DNA of 64,000 nucleotides from DATAZK01 sp965199805 (GTDB lineage: Bacteria > Actinomycetota > Actinomycetes > Frankiales > Frankiaceae), in contig CBDATO010000001.1 of NCBI GenBank assembly GCA_965199805.1, forward strand, positions 372,001 to 436,000, written 5' to 3'. The position numbers and the translations under genes were made by a program. A model generated the notes under the pieces. It ran no database searches, was not told the origin of the DNA, and worked only from the letters and a program-made list of their open reading frames with translations. Below, piece by piece: positions 32,640 to 40,834 of the stretch (the first letter of the stretch is position 1; every line of letters begins with the position of its first letter).

Positions 32640-33167
32640 TCAGCCTCGCTGGGTGAGGACCACCAGCGGGATCGAACGGCCGAACGTCGACGCCCGGTCC
32701 TCGTAACGCTGCAGGAAGTCGCCCTTGGCCGTGAGCTGGGCGAGCAGCCGCTCGCGTTCGGCACCTTCCGCGACGTGAGCGGTGACGGCGATCTGGCGAC
32801 GCCTGAGGTGGATCCACGCCGCGGGGTTGGCCCGGACGTTCCAGACCCACGACGGATCGTGCGGGCCGCCGCCGTTCGACCCGACGACGACCAGGCGGTC
32901 GCCGTCGGGGTGGAACGGCAGCGCGCTGCGGCGCAGCTTGCCGCTCCTGCGGCCGATCGTCGTCAGCAGCAGCGTGGGTGTGTATCCCCGGCCGCCGGCC
33001 TTGGCGTACTGCCACGTGATCACCGAGAAGCCGAGATGGCGTACGAGGTGGCGGTCGAGCGCCCGACCGCGGTCGCCGCGCAGCACGATCCATCGGGTGT
33101 TGCCGCGCGCGGAGTACTCCATCGCCTTCTCGGATTCCGCCTGCTCGGACTCGGATCCCGCCGCCAT
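32640..33167 (-). CDS. Deazaflavin-dependent nitroreductase-like protein (DUF385)
   Basis: 175 residues from ATG 33167. The core (LLLTTIGRRSGKLRRSALPF, GDRLVVVGSNGGGPHDPSWVWNVRANPAAWIHL) is the DUF385/Ddn family signature. Proteins of this family use coenzyme F420 to reduce quinones, nitro compounds or unsaturated substrates in actinomycetes. The N-terminal charged 15 residues are variable. Its stop lies next to the aldo/keto reductase stop. Divergent from DNA polymerase IV at 33249. Confidence 0.88.
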   Translation of the reverse strand: MAAGSESEQAESEKAMEYSARGNTRWIVLRGDRGRALDRHLVRHLGFSVITWQYAKAGGRGYTPTLLLTTIGRRSGKLRRSALPFHPDGDRLVVVGSNGGGPHDPSWVWNVRANPAAWIHLRRRQIAVTAHVAEGAERERLLAQLTAKGDFLQRYEDRASTFGRSIPLVVLTQRG

Positions 33168-33248
33168 GCCACCCGCCTCCCACGATGTGCGTCGGCCGAC
33201 CGTACTGCCTGGGGCGCGGCGGCAAGCAGCACGCCTAATCTGAGATGC

Positions 33249-34589
33249 GTGCGGGGCGAGCCGAGCGTGCTGCATCTGGATGCGGACGCGTTCTTCGCCG
33301 CCGTCGAGCAGCGGCAGCGGCCGTCCCTGCGTGGCCGGCCGGTCATCGTGGGCGGACTGGGCCCGCGCGGCGTGGTGGCGACGGCGAGCTACGAGGCGCG
33401 GCCGTTCGGGGTCGGCTCGGCGATGCCGACGGCCCGGGCCCGCACGCTGTGCCCGTCCGGTGTCTTCCTCGTGCCCCGCTTCGAGGCGTACTCCGCGCAC
33501 AGCGCCGTCCTCATGGAGATCCTGCGGGCCGCGAGCCCGCTGGTGCAGCCGATCAGCCTCGACGAGGCGTTCGTCGATCTGGCGGCCGGCGGGCACAGCG
33601 ACCCCGAGGCGGTGGCAGACGGCATCCGCCGCGAGTTCTGGCGGCGCACCGGACTCGTCGTGTCGATCGGCCTCGGCCGCTCCAAGCTGATCGCGAAGCT
33701 GGCGTCCGAGGCCGGCAAGCCGCACGGCTGGACGGTCATCCGCGAGCAGGACGAGGACGCGTTCCTGCTGCCGACGCCGGTCAGCAAGCTCTGGGGCGTC
33801 GGCCCGGCGACGGAGGCCGTGCTCGCCGGCATCGGCGTCCGTACCGTCGCCGAGCTGCGCGCGACGCCCCGCGGCGAGCTCGTGCGCCTGCTCGGCACCG
33901 CCCACGGCAACGGCCTGCACCGGCTCGCCTTCGGCATGGACGAGCGCCCCGTCGAGCCCGACCGCGAGGTGAAGAGCATCGGGGCGGAGCGCACCTTCGC
34001 CTTCGACGTCGCCGGCCGTGAGCTGCAGACGGCGGAGCTCCGGACGGTCTTCGGCCATGCCCGCCGCCGGCTCTCGCGACACGGCGGCGGCGTTCGTACC
34101 GTGACGGTGAAAGCCCGCTTCAGCGACTTCTCGACGGTCACCCGCGCAATCAGCTTCCTGCACCCGACCGCCGACGAGCAGGCCCTGTACGCGGCCGCGA
34201 CCCAGGCCATGGACGCCGCGATCAGCGAGGGCGCCCCCATCCGCCTGCTCGGCGTGAGCTTCTCCGGCCTGCGGGCCTACGACCAGCTGACCCTCGACGA
34301 CGCCGACGCCGCCGACGAGGCCGGCGACATCGAGCCGGACGAGGAGGACACCGGCCCGGAGCTGCCCGCCCCGTTGCGTCCTGACGACGTGCATCCCGGG
34401 ATCGACGTGCGGGTGGCAGGCCTGGGTGACGGCTGGATCGTGCGGCTCGACGGCGAGCAGCTGACCGTCCGTATCGAGGGCCCCGACACCCCGCCCGGAC
34501 GCGAGTACCGGCTGCACTGGCCCGACCCCGACGCAGGCCGGGTGCTGCGCATCGCACCCCCCGGTGTCGTCAGCATCCCGGCCCGGTGA
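33249..34589 (+). CDS. dinB: DNA polymerase IV (Y-family)
   Basis: 446 residues from GTG 33249; a GTG at 33267 is also possible. Catalytic acidic residues are in LHLDADAFFAAVEQ and SLDEAFVDL. The steric region RPFGVGSAMPTARARTLCP, a helix-hairpin-helix in LWGVGPATEAVLAGIGV and the little-finger domain VTVKARFSDFSTVTRAI follow. The C-terminus is long, with an acidic linker (DDADAADEAGDIEPDEEDTG) and an extra beta-type domain of about 60 residues. Translesion synthesis over damaged DNA, usually error-prone. No LexA box found upstream. The last bases overlap the next gene region. Confidence 0.95.
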   Translation: MRGEPSVLHLDADAFFAAVEQRQRPSLRGRPVIVGGLGPRGVVATASYEARPFGVGSAMPTARARTLCPSGVFLVPRFEAYSAHSAVLMEILRAASPLVQPISLDEAFVDLAAGGHSDPEAVADGIRREFWRRTGLVVSIGLGRSKLIAKLASEAGKPHGWTVIREQDEDAFLLPTPVSKLWGVGPATEAVLAGIGVRTVAELRATPRGELVRLLGTAHGNGLHRLAFGMDERPVEPDREVKSIGAERTFAFDVAGRELQTAELRTVFGHARRRLSRHGGGVRTVTVKARFSDFSTVTRAISFLHPTADEQALYAAATQAMDAAISEGAPIRLLGVSFSGLRAYDQLTLDDADAADEAGDIEPDEEDTGPELPAPLRPDDVHPGIDVRVAGLGDGWIVRLDGEQLTVRIEGPDTPPGREYRLHWPDPDAGRVLRIAPPGVVSIPAR

Positions 34590-34606
34590 TCACGCGATAC
34601 TGCGGC

Positions 34607-35065
34607 ATGCGTTTCTCCGCCGTGCTCCGGCTCCACGGGAAGACCGCCACCGGGATCGAGGTGCCGGACGAGGTGGTCGAGGCGCTCGGGGGCGGCAGAC
34701 GGCCGGCGGTGAGCGTGACCATCGGCGGCCACACGTATCCCAGCACCATCGCCAGGATGGGCGGCATCTACCTGCTGCCCGTCGCGAAGGAGCACCGGGA
34801 GGCCGCCGGGGTCGCGGCCGGTCAGGAGGTCGACGTCGAGGTCACACTGGACGCCGCCCCGCGACAGATCGACGTCCCGGACGACCTCGCGACAGCCCTG
34901 GCGGCGGAACCAGGGCTGCGCGAGGCCTTCGACGCCCTCGCCGCCTCGCAGCGCAAGGAGCACGTGCGGGCGGTGACGGACGCCAAGACGGAGGCCACGC
35001 GCGAGCGGCGTCTGGCCAAGGTGTTGGACGCCGCCCGCGCGAAGCGGGCCGTGCTGGACGCCTAG
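34607..35065 (+). CDS. YdeI / DUF1905 family protein
   Basis: 152 residues from ATG 34607, or GTG 34586, which overlaps the DinB stop. The first half (VLRLHGKTATGIEVPDEVVEAL, SVTIGGHTYPSTIARMGGIYLLPV) is a DUF1905 beta-barrel. The second half is the YdeI (OmpD-associated) helix pair, DLATALAAEPGLREAFDALAASQRKEHVRAV. Such proteins are small and cytosolic with no settled function. It closes against the phosphatase gene, sharing CTAG stops. Cotranscription with dinB is likely. Confidence 0.8.
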   Translation: MRFSAVLRLHGKTATGIEVPDEVVEALGGGRRPAVSVTIGGHTYPSTIARMGGIYLLPVAKEHREAAGVAAGQEVDVEVTLDAAPRQIDVPDDLATALAAEPGLREAFDALAASQRKEHVRAVTDAKTEATRERRLAKVLDAARAKRAVLDA

Positions 35066-37038
35066 TGCCGGATCGCGTTGGCGCCGGCCACCCGGCGCAG
35101 CGTGATCCGGTCGATCTCGGTGTAGGCCGCGTTGGTGCCGGGGAGGGCGTCGGCGAGCGTACGGATGGTCATGGTGGTCGACCGGCCGAGGGATGCCGGT
35201 GCGACGTCGACGGCGATGAACGCGTAGTCGTCGTAGCGCACCTGTGACCAGTTGACCTCCTCGGGCACCTTGGTCCCCGCGGGATAGCCGCCCGTCGTCG
35301 TCGTGCCGGCCTTCGACCAGACGTAGCTGTTCACGATGTTTTCGGTGTTGTTCTCGGCGGAGTTGAGCCCGCCCACCGGGTTGTAGCCGCGGTAGCGCTG
35401 CCCCTCGGGCAGGGCCTGCACGCCGGACGGAGTGACGCCGGACGGAGCCGGGGCGGTCGCGCTCGGGGCGGGACGGAACTGGTAGCGCGGGCGGCCGCCG
35501 GAGCCGGCGCAGATGTACGTGACGCCGTCTTTGGCCGGCTCGATGGTCGACCGGTCCGGAGCCGCCTTCGTGCGCTTGCCGAACTTGATCGGGTCGGTGC
35601 GCTCGAAGATGTGGTTGTGGCCCTGTACGACGAGGTCGACGCCGTACTTGCTGAACAGGCCGTCCAGAGCGCCGCGCACGCCGCCGTCGGAGGCGTGCTG
35701 GTTGGTCGTCGAGTACGCGCAGTGGTGGAAGAAAGCGACGACGAAGTCGACCTTCGTGGCCTCCTCGTGGCCCGTCCGCCAGGCCTTCAGGGTCTTCTCC
35801 AGCCACTTCAGCTGGGCGCCGTCGGAGTACCCGGTGTTGGTCTGGATCTCGTAAGACAGGTCGTTGGCGTCGACGGAGATGACGCCGACGTTGGCATACG
35901 TGAACGCGTAGACCGACGGGCAGCCCTTCGGGCCGTTCCTCGGCAGGTCCAGGCGCTTGGCGTGGCCGCCGTAGCCGTGCGACGGGCTGCCGCCGAGGTA
36001 TTCGGTGTCGCCGTACAGCGGCTCCATGTCGTGGTTGCCGGTGGCGAACATCCACGGCGAGAAGGCGGCCTGACCGTCGATCTGATTGAGGAAGACGTCC
36101 CAGACGTAGGGGTTGTAGTTGTTCTTGCCGACCGGGGAGCCGTTGGTCAGGGCCAGCGTGTCGTCGGCGGGCAGGCCGGTGCCGCTCGGGTCGGCGTAGC
36201 AGATGTCACCGGCGAGCAAGGTGAACGCCGGTCGCTGTGTGGCCATCAGGTTGCTCTGGGTGATAGCGGGCGTCGGGTCGGTGCCGGTCAGGCCGGCGAC
36301 CGGGTCCGCCGCGTTGTAGTAGTTGTTGTCGAAGACACCGCGCGGCCAGGTGCCGCCGGCCGCCGTGACGAGCGCCGGGGCCTGGCCCCAGACGAACTTG
36401 GGGTCGGTCGGCGCGAGGTTGGTGCCCACGTCGGCGAAGGCCGTGAAGGTGAAGGCGTCCGGGACGTGGCCGCGGGTGCCGAGGTTCTTGCGCGACGGCG
36501 CCGTCGTGAAGTAGGCGTCGCCGGTCGTCGTGCCGTCCGAGAGCCGGAAGCGGTAGTGGTAGAGCGTGCCGGGACGCAGGCCGTCGAGCTCGCCCTTGAT
36601 GTAGTACTGGCTGCCGACGGGGCCGCCCGGGATGGCGTACATGCCGACCAGGTGGACGATGTCGGCTGAGACGCGGGAGCCGTAGTGCCCGGGTGAGGTG
36701 CCGACCTCGATGAACCCGCGCAGGCTCTTCGGCAGCACGCCGCTCGGCGACACGATCTGCGCGGTCGCGCGCATGGCGTTGGTGGCGTCGCGGTGGACGT
36801 CGCTCACCCAGGACAGGTGACGGCCGGTGACGAGGAGCCCGGCGTGGCCGGACGTGCCTCCCCCGGCGGCGAAGGCGGCGCGGGCGAGCGGGATCTGAGC
36901 GAGCGCGAGGCCGCCGGCGCCGGCCATGGCGCCCTTCAGCAGTCCGCGCCGGCTGACCGGCTGCCGGGCGAGGAGGGTGGCGTTCCAGGCGGAGTACTCG
37001 TCCACGGAGAGCGCCCGGTCGGGACTGGTCATCGACAT
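35062..37038 (-). CDS. Tat-exported metallophosphatase (purple acid phosphatase-like)
   Basis: 658 residues. N-terminal SRRGLLKGAMAGAGGLALA is a twin-arginine signal. A fibronectin-type N-domain (about 75-170) precedes a calcineurin-like phosphoesterase. The metal ligands are LLAGDICYADPSG, FATGNHDMEP, AFFHHCAYS and VVQGHNHIFERTDP. This order matches purple acid phosphatases and related secreted phosphodiesterases that release phosphate from esters outside the cell. No Pho box was identified. The start may be the second Met. Inserts of 40 and 60 residues extend the fold beyond the family's minimum. Confidence 0.88.
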   Translation of the reverse strand: MSMTSPDRALSVDEYSAWNATLLARQPVSRRGLLKGAMAGAGGLALAQIPLARAAFAAGGGTSGHAGLLVTGRHLSWVSDVHRDATNAMRATAQIVSPSGVLPKSLRGFIEVGTSPGHYGSRVSADIVHLVGMYAIPGGPVGSQYYIKGELDGLRPGTLYHYRFRLSDGTTTGDAYFTTAPSRKNLGTRGHVPDAFTFTAFADVGTNLAPTDPKFVWGQAPALVTAAGGTWPRGVFDNNYYNAADPVAGLTGTDPTPAITQSNLMATQRPAFTLLAGDICYADPSGTGLPADDTLALTNGSPVGKNNYNPYVWDVFLNQIDGQAAFSPWMFATGNHDMEPLYGDTEYLGGSPSHGYGGHAKRLDLPRNGPKGCPSVYAFTYANVGVISVDANDLSYEIQTNTGYSDGAQLKWLEKTLKAWRTGHEEATKVDFVVAFFHHCAYSTTNQHASDGGVRGALDGLFSKYGVDLVVQGHNHIFERTDPIKFGKRTKAAPDRSTIEPAKDGVTYICAGSGGRPRYQFRPAPSATAPAPSGVTPSGVQALPEGQRYRGYNPVGGLNSAENNTENIVNSYVWSKAGTTTTGGYPAGTKVPEEVNWSQVRYDDYAFIAVDVAPASLGRSTTMTIRTLADALPGTNAAYTEIDRITLRRVAGANAIRH

Positions 37039-37174
37039 GTCCCCATTGCGTCAGGGCTCGCTGACCGGCCGGCGCAAAGGATCTGTCCGTCCGGCGAACT
37101 CGAGGTGAAAATCGTCGCTATCGGGAAAGCGCGTCGCCGGCCGCCTGCCGTGCGTTGCACACCTTGATCACCAG

Positions 37175-39394
37175 GTGAGAGCAGTAGTGTGCGCCAGGTC
37201 ACGTCAGCACGGGGGAAAGTCGAGGCGTGCGTTGAGCGCTGGAGCGGTGGGCGTCGAGCCGGGGATCGCCGGCAGGTCGTCGTGGTCGGCCCGGGTGTGG
37301 AACCGGCAGCTGTCCAGCTATCCGAACACCGGGCCGCGCACGTTCTACCTCGGCCTCACGGTGCTCTCGACGATCATCCTGTACTACGAGTTCTATCTGC
37401 AGGGCGCCGTCGCGACGCAGATCATCCGGCAGTACGACATGACCTTCACCTTCTTCGTGGCGGCGTCGATCATCGCGAACGGCATCGGCGCCTTCGCCTC
37501 GCTCATCGCCGGCCTCGCCGACCGCTGGGGCCGGGCCAACCTCGTCACGTACGGGCTGCTGATCACCGGCCTGCTGTACGCCTTCGCCCTCCCCCACGCG
37601 CCCGACAAGTACTGGTTCACCGTCATCTACTCGGTGGTCGGCTTCGTCGAGGGCATCGTGCTGGTGGCGACGCCCGCGCTGATCCGTGACTTCTCGCCGC
37701 AGGTCGGCCGCGGCTTCGCGATGGGCTTCTGGACCCTCGGCCCGGTGCTCGGCAGCCTCGTCGTGACCATGGTGTCGAGCAACACCCTGGAGAGCCACCC
37801 CGACTGGCGCTTCCAGTTCTACGTCTGCGGCACGGTCGGTCTCGTCGTCTTCGTGCTGGCCTTCGTCGGCCTGCGGGAGCTGTCACCGCGGTTGCGCGAC
37901 CAGCTCATGGTCACGATGCGCGACCGGGTGATCGTCGAGGCGCGGGCCGCCGGCCTGAAGCTCGAGGACCTCTCGCAGAACCTGTGGAAGCAGATGCTGC
38001 GGCTGCGCATCTTCGCGCCGGCGTTCTCGATCAGCCTGTTCCTGCTGCTCTACTACGTCGCCGCCGGGTTCGCCGTCGTCTACCTGGCGACCGTCTTCGG
38101 CTACAGCGAGGCGCGGGCCAACGCGCTCGCCAACTGGTACTGGATCACCAACGCGCTCTCGCTGGTGCTCACCGGGTTGCTGTCGGACTACCTGCGGGTG
38201 CGCAAGCCCTTCATGGTGGTCGGGACCCTGATCAGCCTGGTGGGCGTCGGGCTCTTCGCCGGAACGGCGACCGCCGCCGACACCACGGGCTACTACCACC
38301 TCGCGGTGCTCTTCATCGTCATCGCCTTCGGCGGCGGGATGGCGTACTGCGCCTGGATGGCGGCCTTCACCGAGACCGTCGAGAAGATCAACCCGGCGGG
38401 CACGGCCACCGGGCTCGCCGTCTGGGGCTGGGTCATCCGTGCGGTCGTGACGGTCGCGCTGCTGATCCTCACCTTCGTGGTGTCGTCCACTTCGACGCTG
38501 GTCGACACGCAGGGGCGCTACCCGACGCAGGTCGCCATCCTGCAGTCGCTGGACAAGGACACCGCGGCCGCACTCGCCCGCAACCCCGCCGATACGGCTG
38601 CCCTGTCCGTCGCGCTCGGCGACGTGGCCCGCCAGCAGTCCGCACTCGACTCCCGGGCCAACCCCTCGGGTGACGCGGCGGCGGTATCGGCGGCCGTCAC
38701 CCGGTACGCCGCTCCGCTGAAGACGCTGCTCGCGCTGGACCCGCAGACCGCCGCCGCGTTGAGCCGGAATGCGACCGACCCATCCGCGCTGCCCAAGGCG
38801 CTCGGCGAGATCGCGCGGGCGCAGGGCCGTACGACGGCACAGGCCGACGCCGTCCAGGCCGCTGCCGCCCGGCATCCGCAGGAGCTCGCCACCGCGAGCG
38901 TCATCGACGACCAGACACTCGCCGGCCTCAGCGCCGCTCCCACCACAGCGCTGATCGCCAAGGCGCAGGGTGAGATCGCCTCGGCCCTGAAGATCAGTCC
39001 GGCTGCGGCGCTGACCCGGCTCACCGCGCTGTCGGTCCCGGCCACCAAGACCGACCTGACGCTGGTCAACCCGTACGCGACGGCGCTCAAGTCCGCGAAC
39101 GCCGCCGTACCCGCGGCGGACCTGGCGCTGGTGAACAAGTACGGCACGGTCCTGCAAAACGCACAGTCGGGCGTACCGGCTGCCGAGCTCGCCAAGCTGC
39201 AGAAGGCCGCGGCCGACACCCCGCACGAGTGGCAGCGCTGGTGGTGGGTGTGCTTCGTCGGTCAGATCCTCTTCCTGCCGTTCATCTTCCTGCTGACCGG
39301 CCGGTGGAGCCCGCGCAAGGCCAAGCAGGACGAGGCCGAGCACGAGGCGATGGTGGAGCGGGAGCTCGCCGCCCTGGGCGCCGGACGGTCGTAG
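37175..39394 (+). CDS. MFS transporter with a large loop before the last helix
   Basis: 739 residues at most; the GTG start is uncertain because the first 50 residues look random, and a start near 37250 is likely. Twelve MFS helices begin YLGLTVLSTIILYYEFYLQG, with motif A (GLADRWGRANL). After helix 11 (VALLILTFVVSSTSTL, about 38450-38500) comes an Ala/Thr-rich region of about 240 residues with degenerate helical repeats (DKDTAAALARNPADTAALSV; DPQTAAALSRNATDPSALP). The last helix is WWWVCFVGQILFLPFIFLLTG. MFS proteins move small solutes with protons. The loop should face outside. Substrate unknown. Confidence 0.85.
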   Translation: MRAVVCARSRQHGGKSRRALSAGAVGVEPGIAGRSSWSARVWNRQLSSYPNTGPRTFYLGLTVLSTIILYYEFYLQGAVATQIIRQYDMTFTFFVAASIIANGIGAFASLIAGLADRWGRANLVTYGLLITGLLYAFALPHAPDKYWFTVIYSVVGFVEGIVLVATPALIRDFSPQVGRGFAMGFWTLGPVLGSLVVTMVSSNTLESHPDWRFQFYVCGTVGLVVFVLAFVGLRELSPRLRDQLMVTMRDRVIVEARAAGLKLEDLSQNLWKQMLRLRIFAPAFSISLFLLLYYVAAGFAVVYLATVFGYSEARANALANWYWITNALSLVLTGLLSDYLRVRKPFMVVGTLISLVGVGLFAGTATAADTTGYYHLAVLFIVIAFGGGMAYCAWMAAFTETVEKINPAGTATGLAVWGWVIRAVVTVALLILTFVVSSTSTLVDTQGRYPTQVAILQSLDKDTAAALARNPADTAALSVALGDVARQQSALDSRANPSGDAAAVSAAVTRYAAPLKTLLALDPQTAAALSRNATDPSALPKALGEIARAQGRTTAQADAVQAAAARHPQELATASVIDDQTLAGLSAAPTTALIAKAQGEIASALKISPAAALTRLTALSVPATKTDLTLVNPYATALKSANAAVPAADLALVNKYGTVLQNAQSGVPAAELAKLQKAAADTPHEWQRWWWVCFVGQILFLPFIFLLTGRWSPRKAKQDEAEHEAMVERELAALGAGRS

Positions 39395-39487
39395 CACCGA
39401 CAGTCGAGAACGGGGCATGCATCGCGCGGTGCCGCGGTTGGCGTCTGGGTAGACAGCCGTGATCGTCCCCGACCCCTGGAGCTTCCC

Positions 39488-39991
39488 GTGGCCTCCGTCA
39501 ATGACCTGCTGACCGACGCGTTCAACCGGGTGCAGGAGGAGGTGCACGCGGTCTGCGAGGGCCTCACGATCGAGCAGGTCACCGCCCGGCCCGGCCCCGA
39601 CGCGAACACCGTCGGCTGGCTGGTCTGGCACCTCACCCGGGTGCAGGACGACCACGTCGCGCAGGTGGCCGGCCGCGAGCAGGTCTGGACCAGCGACGAG
39701 TGGTCGGAGTGGTTCGGCCTTCCCTTCGAGCCGGGCGCGACGGGGTACGGCCAGACACCCGAGGAGGTCGGCGCCGTCGTCGCCTCACCCGAGCTGCTGA
39801 CCGGCTACTACGACGCCGTGCACGCCAAGACGCTCGACTACGTGAAGGGCCTCGACGAGCAGGACCTCGACCGCGTGGTCGACGCGCAGTGGGACCCGCC
39901 GGTCACCCTCGACGTGCGGCTGATGAGCGTCGTGTCCGACGACCTGCAGCACATCGGGCAGGCCGCGTACGTACGCGGCCTGCTGCGATGA
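39488..39991 (+). CDS. DinB-fold protein, DUF664 (mycothiol-transferase-like)
   Basis: 167 residues from GTG 39488. It is a four-helix bundle with metal-binding pattern WHLTRVQDDH and C-terminal DDLQHIGQAAYVRG. DUF664/DinB proteins of actinomycetes are thought to use mycothiol or bacillithiol for transfer or detoxification. The preceding Arg/Pro-rich tail is absent here. It lies just before a convergent SDR gene. Substrate unknown. Confidence 0.82.
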   Translation: MASVNDLLTDAFNRVQEEVHAVCEGLTIEQVTARPGPDANTVGWLVWHLTRVQDDHVAQVAGREQVWTSDEWSEWFGLPFEPGATGYGQTPEEVGAVVASPELLTGYYDAVHAKTLDYVKGLDEQDLDRVVDAQWDPPVTLDVRLMSVVSDDLQHIGQAAYVRGLLR

Positions 39992-40012
39992 GCCTCGAAC
40001 TTCCGCTGAGCC

Positions 40013-40831
40013 CTACAGCTGGGAGCCGCTGCCGCCGGCGCTGACCTCGAAGACGGCGCCGGAGATGTGCCGGGCCGCGTCGGAGACGAGGAAGGCCGCG
40101 ACGTCGGCGAGCTCCTGCGGGTCCAGCCAGGCCACCCGCATCGGGTTCATGTTCTCGTACCGCGGCCGTACGGCGTCCATCGTCGGGTTCTCGATGTCGG
40201 GGGCGAAAAGGCTGTACATCGGGGCGTTGTGCACCATCGGGGTGTCGGTCGTGGTCGGGCAGATGCAGTTGACGGTGACCCCGCTGGTGCCGAGCTCCAG
40301 CGCCAGCGTCTTGACCAGGCTGATCACGCCGGCCTTGGCGGCGGCGTAGTGGGCGATGTGCGGGGCGCCGCCGCGGCCGGCCATCGACGCGGTCGCGATG
40401 ATCCGCCCGCTCCCCTGCTTCTTCATCACCGGCACGGCCGCGCGCAGCGTGCGGAAGATGCCGCCGAGGTTGACCGCGACCATCTCGTCGAACTGGACGT
40501 CAGTGATCTCTTCGAAGGCGTTGAAGTTGCAGATGCCGGCCTGGGCGACGACGACGTCGAGGCTGCCCAGCTCGTTCACCGCCGTCTCGACGGCGCCGTT
40601 GACGTCGGCGGAGTTGCGGACGTCGCCGCGGACGCCGATGGCCTTGGCACCGGCCCCGCGTACGAGGTCGAGGGTCTCCTCGAGGTCCTCCGGGCTCGCC
40701 GTCTCGTACGGCAGGCCGGTCAGCGGGCCCGGCACGTCGAGCGCGACGATGTCGTAGCCGAGCTTGGCCAGCGTGACCGCGTGGGCCCGGCCCTGGCCGC
40801 GCCCGCCTCCGGTGATGAGTGCAACGCCCAT
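40013..40831 (-). CDS. Mycofactocin-coupled short-chain dehydrogenase
   Basis: 272 residues. The cofactor motif GGGRGQGRAHAVTLA and the insert LTGLPYETASPEDLEETLDLVRGAGAKA match TIGR03971 mycofactocin-type SDRs such as carveol dehydrogenase. Catalytic Ser-Tyr-Lys appears as SMAGRGGAPHIAHYAAAKAG. These enzymes keep NAD bound and pass electrons to mycofactocin, oxidising alcohols such as terpenoids. The gene follows the acyl-CoA ligase by 3 bp, so it forms one transcription unit with it. No mycofactocin biosynthesis genes are in this window. Confidence 0.88.
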   Translation of the reverse strand: MGVALITGGGRGQGRAHAVTLAKLGYDIVALDVPGPLTGLPYETASPEDLEETLDLVRGAGAKAIGVRGDVRNSADVNGAVETAVNELGSLDVVVAQAGICNFNAFEEITDVQFDEMVAVNLGGIFRTLRAAVPVMKKQGSGRIIATASMAGRGGAPHIAHYAAAKAGVISLVKTLALELGTSGVTVNCICPTTTDTPMVHNAPMYSLFAPDIENPTMDAVRPRYENMNPMRVAWLDPQELADVAAFLVSDAARHISGAVFEVSAGGSGSQL

Positions 40832-40834
40832 GGG

